A DNA stretch of 26,996 nt from Acholeplasmataceae bacterium (lineage in GTDB: Bacteria; Bacillota; Negativicutes; Acidaminococcales; Acidaminococcaceae): the NCBI GenBank assembly GCA_012744295.1, contig JAAYIB010000003.1, positions 1 through 26,996 of the forward strand, in the 5' to 3' direction. Under the pieces are notes generated by a model that was given only the letters and a program-made list of their open reading frames with translations, was not told where the DNA came from and did not search any database. The first letter of the stretch is position 1; each line of letters begins with the position of its first letter. This document shows positions 1 to 7,315 of the stretch, in pieces. Position numbers and translations under genes: made by a program.

Positions 1-1097
1 CCGCCAAGCAGCCAAAATTGTCCGCCCGCCGTTCCTGCGGTGATTGATCCTGCATAGTAAAAAATCAAATACCAGGCGGAAGCCTGTGCCTTGTCAAAGG
101 TTGCGCAGCGGCCAACCCAGGCGCTGATGGTGCTGTGATTCGCGGCAAAGGCTCCGCTGAAAATCGTCATCCCGACAAGCTTCAGCACAAAAGGTGCGCA
201 AAGCGTTGCAAGAGCACCCGCAAACATAAATACAATTCCTCCCGCCAAAACCGCGGCAGGAGAAAAACGTGCGGCAAGTCGACCGACCAGGGGTGCCGTC
301 ATCGTTCCGACTGCATTCAGGATAAAGAGGCTGCCAACAGCCGCAGCGGTCAGAGAGTAGGGCGGACTCATCAAAAGAAAGGGAATGTAGTTGAACAGCG
401 TCACAAATGCTCCCATCAGAAGAAAGCCCGCAAGATAAAGGTAAATTAACTTGCGCTCGCTTGCCGCCCTGCCCAAGGATTCCAGGAGCCCGAGCGTTTC
501 ATTGCCCTGACCGCCCTGATTGCGCGAACGTGGCAGACAAAAGATAAACCACATTGCGGCAAAAAAGGCTATTCCCGCCAGTACCAGTAGGGCAACCCGC
601 CAGGAATACCATTCTGTCAGCCAGCCTGCCAGCAGCCGGCCGAACATGCCGCCTACGGCGGTCCCGCTGATATACAGACCCATGACCGCTGCCGCCTGAT
701 GCGGTGGGAACTCTTCTGCCACGTAAGCCATGGCGTTTGCCGGAAAGCCGGCAAGCACGAGGCCCAGAACGGCGCGAGCAGCCAGAAAGAACCAATAATC
801 GGTGCTGAAAATTACTGCGGCCTCCAATATGGCGGCTATAAAGAGGGAGGAAGCCATCACGTTCTTGCGTCCCCATTTTTTCGATAGTTTGGGTATGAGC
901 AGCATACCAAGCAAGACCCCGGCCAAAGTCAGAGACAGCGAAAGGCTGGCCATTGTCGGGGACAGGTCGAAGTAAGCGGCAAAAATCGGCAGCAGCGGCT
1001 GCACGCAGTAGAGAAGAGAATAAGTAGCAAAGCCACCTAAAAACAGCGCCGGAACAGCCTGCCACAACTCGACGCCTTCCTTGTTTTTCAGGACCAT
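1..1097 (-). CDS. MFS transporter, YnfM-like, C-terminus outside window
   Basis: This is an inner-membrane major facilitator carrier, substrate unknown. The frame opens at ATG 1097 behind a strong AGGAGGAAG site and stays open for 365 codons to the left edge, so the C-terminal end is missing. It reads as repeated hydrophobic helices. The stretch around residues 100-165 (LAGFPANAMAYVAEEFPP, then MGLYISGTAVGGMFGRLLAG) resembles the conserved part of the YnfM group of DHA1-type carriers, with a basic loop KLSKKWGRKN after helix 2. It follows the M20 hydrolase but is separated from it by an intrinsic terminator, so it is probably transcribed separately or by read-through. A 259-codon open frame in another minus-strand register overlaps it but gives an Arg/Ser-rich non-protein-like sequence. 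The family is clear; the specificity is not. Confidence 0.85.
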   Translation of the reverse strand, partial: MVLKNKEGVELWQAVPALFLGGFATYSLLYCVQPLLPIFAAYFDLSPTMASLSLSLTLAGVLLGMLLIPKLSKKWGRKNVMASSLFIAAILEAAVIFSTDYWFFLAARAVLGLVLAGFPANAMAYVAEEFPPHQAAAVMGLYISGTAVGGMFGRLLAGWLTEWYSWRVALLVLAGIAFFAAMWFIFCLPRSRNQGGQGNETLGLLESLGRAASERKLIYLYLAGFLLMGAFVTLFNYIPFLLMSPPYSLTAAAVGSLFILNAVGTMTAPLVGRLAARFSPAAVLAGGIVFMFAGALATLCAPFVLKLVGMTIFSGAFAANHSTISAWVGRCATFDKAQASAWYLIFYYAGSITAGTAGGQFWLLG

Positions 1098-1154
1098 TCG
1101 CTTCCTCCTCCCTTTGTATCTTTATTATCAACCGCTTTTTCACAAAGGCATTAT

Positions 1155-1186
1155 AAAAAACCCGGCAGGCTGAAAGACTGCCGGGG
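1155..1186 (-). terminator. Intrinsic terminator after the M20 amidohydrolase
   Basis: On the minus strand the arms CCCGGCAG and CTGCCGGG (part of 1161-1185) flank a short loop and are followed by six T. It lies a few bases after the stop of the amidohydrolase gene and before the MFS gene start. Confidence 0.85.
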
Positions 1187-1192
1187 CACCAC

Positions 1193-2380
1193 TCACTGGG
1201 AATTCTTATCCAGTACGTACTGTGAAAGAATCGAGACGCCGTAAGGAATAGCGTCGTCATTAAAGTTGAAGCGTTCATTATGCAGCGGTATTTCGCTGTT
1301 TTTCTCGTCCGCGATGCCGAGTCTTAGAATCGCACTCGCCGGAATCTTTTCGCTGTACATGCCAAAATCCTCCGAACCCATGACGGGACCGGGCAGTTCG
1401 ACCGCAAAACCGGTTCCCGCTGTTTGTTCCGCGGCAGCAGCAAGCCTGTCGACCGTTTCCGGATCATTGGCTACTACAGGCACCGCGAAATTATAGTTGA
1501 ATTCATATCTGCAGCCGAAAGCCTCCGCCATGCCGCCAATAATCTTCTCCATTTTCTGCGGCATGGAGTTTCTGATTTCACTGTTATGGCAGCGTACGGT
1601 TCCGCTGAATTCGACCTGCTCGGGGATGATGTTGAAAGCCGTTCCGCCGTGAAAGGTGCAAACCGACAAGACCGTGTTGTCGATGGCATTCAGCTGTCTT
1701 GAAACAATGCTTTGCAGGGCCGTGACGATCTGGGCGGCCGCGAGGAGGCAGTCTTTTGACTTATGGGGATATGCGCCGTGACCGCTGCCCCCGATTATTT
1801 TTACCTGAAAGGAATCCCCCGAGGCGTAATAAGGACCCTTCCAGGTACCAAGCACCCCGACAGGCAGATAAGGCCAGGAATGAAGCCCAACGATTGAGTC
1901 AACCTGCGGATTTTCCAATACCCCGGCCTTTACCATGTCTTTAGCTCCGCTCAGCGTTTCTTCGGCCGGCTGGAAAATAAATTTGACGATGCCGCTGAAT
2001 TGTTCCGTCATAGTACTCAGGAGTTTGGCGGCGCCGAGCAGCATCGCCGTGTGTCCGTCGTGACCGCAGGCATGCATTTTTCCTTCGTGTTCGGAGGCAT
2101 ATGGCAGGCCCGTTTTTTCCAAAATGGGGAGAGCGTCGATATCCGCCCGCAGGGCTGTTACCTGCCCCCTGCCCGGTTTTTTGCCGTGCAGCAGTCCTAC
2201 TACTCCCGTCGGAACGTTGACGGGGACTATTTCCACGCCATAGCTTTGCAGCTCCCGACAAATCAATTCCGCCGTACGGACTTCCTGCCCGCCCAGCTCG
2301 GGATGTTGGTGGATTTGCCTTCTCAGGGCAGTTACATAGTCTTTCAGTTCGTTCGCCTTTATCCAGATTTCGTTGCTCAT
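1193..2380 (-). CDS. M20 family metallo-amidohydrolase (N-acyl amino acid / hippurate type)
   Basis: This is a cytosolic zinc-dependent hydrolase that removes an acyl group from an N-acyl amino acid or related compound. From ATG 2380 it has 395 residues, the usual length for the family. Visible motifs are RRQIHQHPELGGQE near residue 20, ALRADIDALP at 76-85, the metal-binding HACGHDGH at 103-110, the FQPAEE acidic pair, a lid-domain GGSGHGAYPH, and GSEDFGMYS near the C-terminus. A GTG three codons upstream is possible, but AAGGGGTGG fits the ATG better. It has its own TTGACA promoter and a terminator. The substrate cannot be read from sequence: hippurate hydrolase, IAA-amino-acid hydrolase and N-acetyl-diaminopimelate deacetylase all share this architecture. 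No lysine-pathway gene is adjacent. Confidence 0.9.
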   Translation of the reverse strand: MSNEIWIKANELKDYVTALRRQIHQHPELGGQEVRTAELICRELQSYGVEIVPVNVPTGVVGLLHGKKPGRGQVTALRADIDALPILEKTGLPYASEHEGKMHACGHDGHTAMLLGAAKLLSTMTEQFSGIVKFIFQPAEETLSGAKDMVKAGVLENPQVDSIVGLHSWPYLPVGVLGTWKGPYYASGDSFQVKIIGGSGHGAYPHKSKDCLLAAAQIVTALQSIVSRQLNAIDNTVLSVCTFHGGTAFNIIPEQVEFSGTVRCHNSEIRNSMPQKMEKIIGGMAEAFGCRYEFNYNFAVPVVANDPETVDRLAAAAEQTAGTGFAVELPGPVMGSEDFGMYSEKIPASAILRLGIADEKNSEIPLHNERFNFNDDAIPYGVSILSQYVLDKNSQ

Positions 2381-2429
2381 TTTCGCCACCCCTTGCTTTT
2401 ATTTTGCAGATCTTTACCTGCTTTGCTTT

Positions 2430-2458
2430 ATCATGAGGAAAATCGTCCGCGTTGTCAA
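2430..2458 (-). promoter_or_regulatory. Probable sigma-A promoter for the M20 amidohydrolase
   Basis: Minus strand: TTGACA (2453-2458), 17-nt spacer, CATGAT (2430-2435), about 50 nt before the start codon. The -35 is perfect and the -10 is 4 of 6. It implies that the hydrolase is not purely an extension of the arsenic operon upstream. Confidence 0.55.
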
Positions 2459-2493
2459 GCTCCTGTTCGCCTGCGCCAACTTACCTGGGGTCT

Positions 2494-3186
2494 TCAGAAA
2501 CCCAGATAAAACATGTAAAACGCCAAAAGCAGCATCGCTCCGCTAATCAGCATTCTGACAAAATTGCTGAAGGCGCCGTAACTCGGGCTTGTCGTTATCT
2601 TTTTGGCAAATCCGGCAGATGTTCCCGCAAGCAAAACGAGCACGCTGTGTCCAAGCGCATAGCAAAGCAGGAGGAGAAGACCCCACTGGAGGCTGCCGCT
2701 GCGGGCAACGACACTCAACAGGACAACAAGTACGGGCGTGGAACAGGGCGTGGCGAAAAACCCGCCCAAAAAGCCGGCGAGTAATGCACCGAGATAACCT
2801 TTTTTTGTGCTTTTCGCCGTTAAATAAGCGGACGGAATGAATTCGTACAACTCCAGCGTCTGCAAAGCCATCAGAATCATCAGCGTACCAAGGAACAAAT
2901 ACCACCAGTTGCCTGCAGTTCCCATAAAGCGGCCAAACAAGGCTGCCGCCACCCCCATGGCCGTAAAGGTTACGGCCATGCCGAGCGCAAAAACGAGCGA
3001 GAGGGCAAAGGATTTCCTGCCATCCCTTGCCCCGGCTCCGCCGACATAACCGATAATTAACGGAACGCTGACCAACGCACAAGGGGTAAAGGAAGCCAGC
3101 ACCCCTGCCGAAAATGCCAGCAAAGGCGAAATCCAGCCGCTTATCTGTATCAGGTTTGACAGTAGGTCAAGCCATTCATTTAACAT
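2494..3186 (-). CDS. CcdA/DsbD-like thiol-disulfide electron carrier, membrane protein
   Basis: This is a polytopic membrane protein of 230 aa that, by family, passes electrons from cytosolic thioredoxin to thioredoxin-like proteins outside the membrane. Two Pro-Cys sites expected of the CcdA/DsbD transmembrane domain are present: FTPCALVSVP (Cys36) in the first helix and FFATPCSTPVLV (Cys148) in the pseudo-symmetric second half. About six hydrophobic helices can be seen, and the length is normal for CcdA. Its ATG lies inside the end of the upstream thioredoxin gene (11-nt overlap), so the two are translationally coupled. It is the last gene of the arsR operon. No cytochrome c biogenesis gene is nearby, so a role in reducing the adjacent anchored thioredoxin is the simplest reading. 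That role is inferred from position. Confidence 0.85.
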   Translation of the reverse strand: MLNEWLDLLSNLIQISGWISPLLAFSAGVLASFTPCALVSVPLIIGYVGGAGARDGRKSFALSLVFALGMAVTFTAMGVAAALFGRFMGTAGNWWYLFLGTLMILMALQTLELYEFIPSAYLTAKSTKKGYLGALLAGFLGGFFATPCSTPVLVVLLSVVARSGSLQWGLLLLLCYALGHSVLVLLAGTSAGFAKKITTSPSYGAFSNFVRMLISGAMLLLAFYMFYLGF

Positions 3187-3706
3187 CGGGAACTCCCATT
3201 TCTGCGAAAACTTCCAACATCTGCTTCTTGCCCAGATAACCCTGATGCGCGGTCAGAACATGCTCGCCCGTGTCCTTGCTCAAGAACTGCTGCATACGCA
3301 GCTTTTGCGGGTTTTGCGGCGCGTAAGGCTTTCCGTCCTTCGTGAAAAAGAACTGGGTCGGAATCACTTCCAGAGGGAAACTTTCGGCAAGCTTCGGGTA
3401 TCTGCCAACGTCACCGTAAACCACTATCACGCGTCCTTGGTATTCGGCGTTTACTTCACGAAGTATGGGCGCCATTTCCCGGCAGGGCGGACAGCTGTCG
3501 GCCCCGAAGTCGATCATGATGGGCAGCCCGTAGCTTTTTAGTTTTTCCAGATCGATGCTTTTGGCATGAAGGGCAAAATCGGCATTGACGGGCGGCTTCG
3601 CCTGTTCCGTCATGTCCTTCGGTTTGTTTTTAAAGAACCAGATGCCGCCAAGAACCGCCAAAATTACAAGCGGCAGCACAATACGCCAGAGATTTTTGTT
3701 TTTCAT
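3176..3706 (-). CDS. Membrane-anchored thioredoxin-fold protein (CPPC)
   Basis: This is a thioredoxin-family oxidoreductase. From ATG 3706 it is 176-177 aa: a short basic start, one hydrophobic segment (about residues 8-25) that looks like an uncleaved signal anchor, then a linker and a thioredoxin domain. The active site reads GADSCPPCREMAP with CPPC at 72-75, followed by VIVVYGDV and the cis-proline region EVIPTQFFF. An earlier in-frame start exists (3766), but it would place a non-conserved tail in front of the anchor and overlap the upstream gene. AGGAAAAGG precedes 3706. Its end overlaps the start of the CcdA-like gene. I infer that the catalytic domain faces outward and is kept reduced by that carrier. 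The true target in the arsenic operon is unknown. Confidence 0.85.
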   Translation of the reverse strand: MKNKNLWRIVLPLVILAVLGGIWFFKNKPKDMTEQAKPPVNADFALHAKSIDLEKLKSYGLPIMIDFGADSCPPCREMAPILREVNAEYQGRVIVVYGDVGRYPKLAESFPLEVIPTQFFFTKDGKPYAPQNPQKLRMQQFLSKDTGEHVLTAHQGYLGKKQMLEVFAEMGVPDVK

Positions 3707-3740
3707 TTCCTTTTCCTTCCTAAGTTTAATGCTGCAAGAC

Positions 3741-3980
3741 TCACGCTTTGGCGAGCATTTCCGCAAGCTTCGCTGCGTCCGGCACCTTGCCCGAAACTTT
3801 TACCTTGCCGTCCACTGCCATTGCAGGAGTCAGCACCATGCCGTATTCCGCAATTTCATCCATGTTCTTTACCTTGATGATTTCCGCCTCGATGCCGGCG
3901 ATAGCGACTGCCGCTCTGACATTTTCTTCCAACTGATTGCACTTTGCGCAGCCTGTTCCCAAAATCGCGATTTTTTTCAT
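3741..3980 (-). CDS. Small thioredoxin/glutaredoxin-like redox protein (CAKC)
   Basis: This is a 79-aa soluble protein of the small archaeal-type thioredoxin family (redox-active disulfide protein 2 / MTH895-like). It begins MKKIAILGTGCAKCNQLE with the active-site pair Cys11 and Cys14, and carries the expected EYGMVLTPAMAVDGKVKVSG segment, where the cis-proline lies. It has no signal peptide, so it is cytosolic. It sits 24 nt after the permease and 34 nt before the anchored thioredoxin. In this family such proteins often accompany COG0701 permeases in arsenic clusters. A role as electron donor to the ArsC domain, or as an arsenite chaperone for the permease, is inference. Confidence 0.88.
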   Translation of the reverse strand: MKKIAILGTGCAKCNQLEENVRAAVAIAGIEAEIIKVKNMDEIAEYGMVLTPAMAVDGKVKVSGKVPDAAKLAEMLAKA

Positions 3981-4004
3981 TTTTACATGCCTCCATTTAA
4001 TATA

Positions 4005-5180
4005 TTATTTAAGCATACCAAAAACGTAACCGATTGTGCTTGAAAGAAGCACAACGATGGCAACATAAGTCAGCATTTTTTTCATTCCCAAAATTTGCTT
4101 AAGAACGATCATTGCCGGCAAACTTAATGCCGGCCCGGCCAAAAGCAGCGAAAGAGCCGGTCCCTTGCCCATGCCGGAACCAAGGAGCCCCTGCAGAATC
4201 GGCACCTCGGTCAGAGTCGCAAAATACATCAAGGCACCGGAGGCCGACGCAAACAAGTTCGCTATGTAGCTATTGCCACCAACCAGTTCAGCAATGAAGC
4301 GGTCCGGAATAATGCCGGCATCAAGACCGGGCCGCCCAAGCAAAAAGCCCGCCAACAAAACGCCGCCTAACAACAGAGGTATGATCTGTTTGGTAAAACC
4401 CCAGGTACTATCAAGCCAATCACTTCTCTCTTCCTTGGTAAACCAGGAAAACGAGGTATAGACGGTCATCGAAAGGAACGCGGCAGACAGCCACCACTTA
4501 ATGTTAAAAACGGTCATCGCAAAACCCATATCGGCGGCAGGCCGCGCCCAATTCGCGAAAATCAAGAAACCAATCATTGAACCGAAATAGGCAATTTCCT
4601 GGCTTAGGGTTCTTGGCAGCTCTTCATCCTCAAGGGCCTCGAATTCTTCTTGTCTTTGCTGCTCGGACGAGCGGAACAGAAAGGCCATCAAAAGCCCGAT
4701 CAGAAGAGAAAAGGTTACCGCCCCGAAGGCCCTGGCCGCGCCCAGTTCCAAGCCAAGAACGCGTGCCGTCATTGCTATGGCTAACACATTGATACCCGGC
4801 CCGGAATAAAGAAAGGCGATTGCCGGACCAAGGCCGGCGCCGCGCTTGTAAATGCCGGCAAAGAGCGGCAAAACCGTGCAGGAACAAACAGCCAGAATTG
4901 CGCCCGAAACGGAAGCCACACCGTAAGCCATCGGCTTGGGCGCGCCTGCTCCTAAATAGCGCATAACGGCATCCTTCCTGATAAAGACCGAGACCGCACC
5001 CGCAATAAAAAGTGCAGGAACGAGGCAGAGAAGAACGTGCTCGCGAGCGTAATCTCCCAACATCGCGAAGGCTTCCACAACCGCCCCCCGGACTCTTAAA
5101 TTATCCATCGGCAGCCAGTAGGCAAAAAGAAACGCTCCTAAAAGCAATAGAAACTTTTGTTTTTCAGACAAGATGCTCAT
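4005..5180 (-). CDS. COG0701 permease (ArsP / DUF318 family)
   Basis: This is an inner-membrane permease of 391 aa from the family that contains ArsP, known to export trivalent organoarsenicals. About ten hydrophobic helices are arranged as two halves. The family signature VCSCTVLPLFAGIYKRGAG holds Cys99 and Cys101, followed by FLYSGPGINVLAI; the second half has the related ATLTEVPILQGLLGSG and LLAGPALSLPAM. An acidic cytosolic loop (about residues 170-190) separates the halves. It follows the DUF2703-ArsC gene by 30 nt. No arsB or acr3 gene is present in the window, so this is the only candidate efflux pump in the operon. Whether it moves inorganic arsenite or a methylated or other thiol-reactive compound cannot be told from sequence. 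Confidence 0.85.
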   Translation of the reverse strand: MSILSEKQKFLLLLGAFLFAYWLPMDNLRVRGAVVEAFAMLGDYAREHVLLCLVPALFIAGAVSVFIRKDAVMRYLGAGAPKPMAYGVASVSGAILAVCSCTVLPLFAGIYKRGAGLGPAIAFLYSGPGINVLAIAMTARVLGLELGAARAFGAVTFSLLIGLLMAFLFRSSEQQRQEEFEALEDEELPRTLSQEIAYFGSMIGFLIFANWARPAADMGFAMTVFNIKWWLSAAFLSMTVYTSFSWFTKEERSDWLDSTWGFTKQIIPLLLGGVLLAGFLLGRPGLDAGIIPDRFIAELVGGNSYIANLFASASGALMYFATLTEVPILQGLLGSGMGKGPALSLLLAGPALSLPAMIVLKQILGMKKMLTYVAIVVLLSSTIGYVFGMLK

Positions 5181-5210
5181 TCCCCTTCCGGATTATTGCT
5201 TCTGTAATTT

Positions 5211-6167
5211 TCATAGTTCGCCTGCAGCGATTCTTTCCTTCAAAGCAAGCACCTTTTCCCTGATGAGACCTGCCGTTTCAAGAAAGACTTCCTTTCCCTT
5301 GCCGGTCGGATCCGCAATGCCCCAGTCTTCCCTGTGCCGGCAAGGCAGATACGGGCATTCAACATTACAGCCCATTGTAATAAGAATATCAATCGGCGGC
5401 AGCTCCTGCAGCAATTTGGAATGCTGCGTTGAATTCATATCGACGTTATACAATTCCTTAATAACATCAACAGCGTCTCGGTTGATCCGTGGTTTTGTTT
5501 CCGTTCCCGCCGAATAAGCTGCAAAGACATCGGAGGCAAGAACCTTGGCGATTGCTTCCGCCATTTGCGAGCGGCAGGAATTGTGCACGCAGACAAAGGC
5601 AACGGCGGGCAGTTCCCCTTGCTCTTCCGGCAACGTTGCTTTTTGCCCGCCCGTGTCAACGCCCTCAAAAAAAGCTGCCAGGTTCTCCGGCAATTCGTAC
5701 GGTTCTTTTGCTGCCGGTTTCCCTTGATTGCCAAAAACCTCCTTCAGGACAGATTCTATAATCATTGCCTTAGGCGGCTCGGAATATTCTTCACCTTCGT
5801 ATAACCACGAGCGGCATTCTGTATCCGTTCCGCACAGATCTCCGCACTCCTCACATATGGTCTCCCTGACCTCGAGTTGGATGTCCCTGCCGTTCACCCG
5901 GATAGTGGGAGAGCTTACGAACTCATAGGTCACAGCCAACTCGGGCGAGGCAATGTTTACCTTGTTGACGATAACCGTATAACCGGCTGCTTCCAATATA
6001 GGCGCAAGTTCCTTCACTGCTTCGTCCAGGTTGCTTAAAGTTCCTTGGCAGCGCTCGCAAACGGTCAGATCCAGATAAAGGAAGTCAATTTCTACCTTTT
6101 TGTTGCTTTTTTGGCTTTCACAGCAGCCTGCGCTGCAGGAACACGAGTTTGAAAGTGGTTTAAACAT
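5211..6167 (-). CDS. DUF2703 - ArsC (LMW-PTP type arsenate reductase) fusion
   Basis: This single 318-aa chain has two domains. Residues 1-24 form a Cys-rich tail (SNSCSCSAGCC). Residues 25-150 match DUF2703, with LTVCERCQGTL (Cys37, Cys40) and further cysteines at 105, 108, 112 and 118. A short linker leads to an ArsC domain of the low-molecular-weight phosphatase fold (about 187-315) with the P-loop CVHNSCR (Cys193 to Arg199), resolving cysteines at 267, 271 and 276 (MGCNVECPYLPC), and WGIADPTGKG holding the general-acid Asp. By family ArsC reduces arsenate to arsenite using thioredoxin. The DUF2703 part is of unknown function; its CxxC pairs suggest metal/metalloid or thiol chemistry. The frame is continuous, so this is a real fusion rather than two genes. 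It follows arsR by 15 nt. Confidence 0.88.
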   Translation of the reverse strand: MFKPLSNSCSCSAGCCESQKSNKKVEIDFLYLDLTVCERCQGTLSNLDEAVKELAPILEAAGYTVIVNKVNIASPELAVTYEFVSSPTIRVNGRDIQLEVRETICEECGDLCGTDTECRSWLYEGEEYSEPPKAMIIESVLKEVFGNQGKPAAKEPYELPENLAAFFEGVDTGGQKATLPEEQGELPAVAFVCVHNSCRSQMAEAIAKVLASDVFAAYSAGTETKPRINRDAVDVIKELYNVDMNSTQHSKLLQELPPIDILITMGCNVECPYLPCRHREDWGIADPTGKGKEVFLETAGLIREKVLALKERIAAGEL

Positions 6168-6182
6168 TTTTATCCTGCCTCC

Positions 6183-6533
6183 CTATTGCTTGTTACATTC
6201 ACAACGCTGCTTCTTGGTTTTCAGCCATTTAGCCAGGCTATCCAAATCACTTTGGTACACTTCGTCTTTTCGCAGATTGTCGTCGACAAGTCTGTCAATA
6301 AAGGCCAGCGACTCATCAATTGTAAGCGAGTAATATGCCCACCGGGCCAGCTTACGGTCCGTGGCAAGTCCGGCATTCTTTAAATAAATGAGGTGGCGCG
6401 ATGCTTTAGCCTGACTAATCTGCAGCACCTCCATCACGTCACAGACGCAGAGCTCTCTTTCATAAAGCAGATTGATAATTCTCAGGCGCGTCTCATCCGT
6501 CAAAGCCTTTAAAATCTCGGGCAGCTTATACAA
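6183..6533 (-). CDS. arsR: ArsR/SmtB family metalloid-responsive repressor
   Basis: This is a winged-helix repressor of 116 aa, first gene of the operon. The N-terminal part reads KALTDETRLRIINLL, then ELCVCDVMEVL with Cys29 and Cys31. This CxC pair at the start of the recognition region is the As(III)/Sb(III) sensing site of classic ArsR. The DNA-reading helix is SQAKASRHLIYLKNAGL. A second Cys pair ends the protein (RCECNKQ, Cys111 and Cys113), which could add a third ligand or a second site. A perfect palindrome overlaps the only promoter upstream, consistent with autoregulation of the whole cluster. The family call is secure; the inducer is inferred from the Cys pair and the ArsC neighbour. 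Confidence 0.93.
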   Translation of the reverse strand: MYKLPEILKALTDETRLRIINLLYERELCVCDVMEVLQISQAKASRHLIYLKNAGLATDRKLARWAYYSLTIDESLAFIDRLVDDNLRKDEVYQSDLDSLAKWLKTKKQRCECNKQ

Positions 6534-6560
6534 TTCCTGTCACCTTCCGCTCATGATAAA

Positions 6561-6627
6561 ATAATAAGCATATAATCGCCTAATCGATTATATGCTTATT
6601 ATACACTCAATATTCGCTTTTAACCAA
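6561..6627 (-). promoter_or_regulatory. arsR operon promoter with overlapping 18-bp palindromic operator
   Basis: Minus strand promoter: TTGGTT (6622-6627), 18-nt spacer, TATAAT (6598-6603). The operator has arms 6561-6578 and 6585-6602, perfectly complementary over 18 bp with a 6-nt centre. The distal arm covers the -10, so bound repressor would block RNA polymerase. ArsR-type operators are AT-rich dyads of this kind. Confidence 0.8.
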
Positions 6628-6643
6628 ACTTTTTTTAATTTGC

Positions 6644-7165
6644 TTACTTCAAGTTCCTCATGTTTTTGTCATAAGGAAGCTTAAAAGCCTCTTCCTGAGG
6701 AATCTGCAAATACTTGTAGGCAAGCTGGGCAGTCGCGCCAATCAGCTTGAGGCAGGAAATTCTTCTTTCCTTGCACTCCCAATCCTCATATGTTCCGGTC
6801 ATCTCTTCACAGGAAGTGCTGCCGTTTCTTTCCACGAATTCGCGCACCATATTGTTGTAGCGACGGTAATATTTATCGGCAATCTCGGAGCCGCGGACGG
6901 AGGCGTCGACCTCGTAAGGATCCTTGCGGCCGTAAACGGCACCATTTGCCATAACTGCTGCAGAGAGCGCTCCGCAGGTTGCTCCGGACAAACCGATGCC
7001 TCCACCGAAACCGATGCACATCGCAACCGTTTCCTTGTCCGCATTGAGCACTCCTGCCCGTATCAGGGCCTCGTAAACGCTCTCGGCGCAGTTAAGTCCG
7101 TTCTTGTAATTCTCGATTGCGTAATCCCCCACCAATTTGCTCATATCCTGGTCAACCTCATTCAT
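6644..7165 (-). CDS. C_GCAxxG_C_C family protein (putative redox protein)
   Basis: This is a 173-aa soluble protein of the C_GCAxxG_C_C family. The name-giving pattern is visible: NCAESVYEAL (Cys26), AMCIGFGGGIG (Cys50), GATCGALSAAVMANG (Cys64), then SCEEMTG, WECKERR and ISCLKLIG later. The spaced cysteines and glycine-rich segments suggest redox or metal-cluster chemistry, but no member has a settled function that I know of. The start is fixed by AAGGAGGA seven bases before ATG 7165. It lies directly upstream of the arsR promoter on the same strand with no clear terminator between, so some read-through into the arsenic operon is possible. It is not obviously part of it. Confidence 0.88.
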   Translation of the reverse strand: MNEVDQDMSKLVGDYAIENYKNGLNCAESVYEALIRAGVLNADKETVAMCIGFGGGIGLSGATCGALSAAVMANGAVYGRKDPYEVDASVRGSEIADKYYRRYNNMVREFVERNGSTSCEEMTGTYEDWECKERRISCLKLIGATAQLAYKYLQIPQEEAFKLPYDKNMRNLK

Positions 7166-7277
7166 GCCAAATCCTCCTTCGCCCTTTCCGGATTTTCTCT
7201 AACAGTATAATTATTCTTGACATTATCCCGTTTCTCCTGCCAAAAAATTTTAAATGTTCAATTCCTTGGCAAGAAAT

Positions 7278-7304
7278 AAAAAAACCGCCACTTTTGTGGC
7301 GGTT
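7278..7304 (-). terminator. Intrinsic terminator after the TM_helix repeat protein
   Basis: The hairpin 7283-7304 has a 9-bp perfect stem (AACCGCCAC / GTGGCGGTT) with a four-base loop, followed on the minus strand by a run of T. It lies just after the stop at 7316 and upstream of the C_GCAxxG_C_C gene. Confidence 0.9.
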
Positions 7305-7315
7305 TTAAAACTTGG

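Noticed and set aside
499..1278. 259-codon open frame on the minus strand over the MFS gene
   Set aside because: It is in another register, gives a Ser/Arg-rich non-hydrophobic product, starts across the terminator, and the true MFS frame is open to the window edge with a good RBS.
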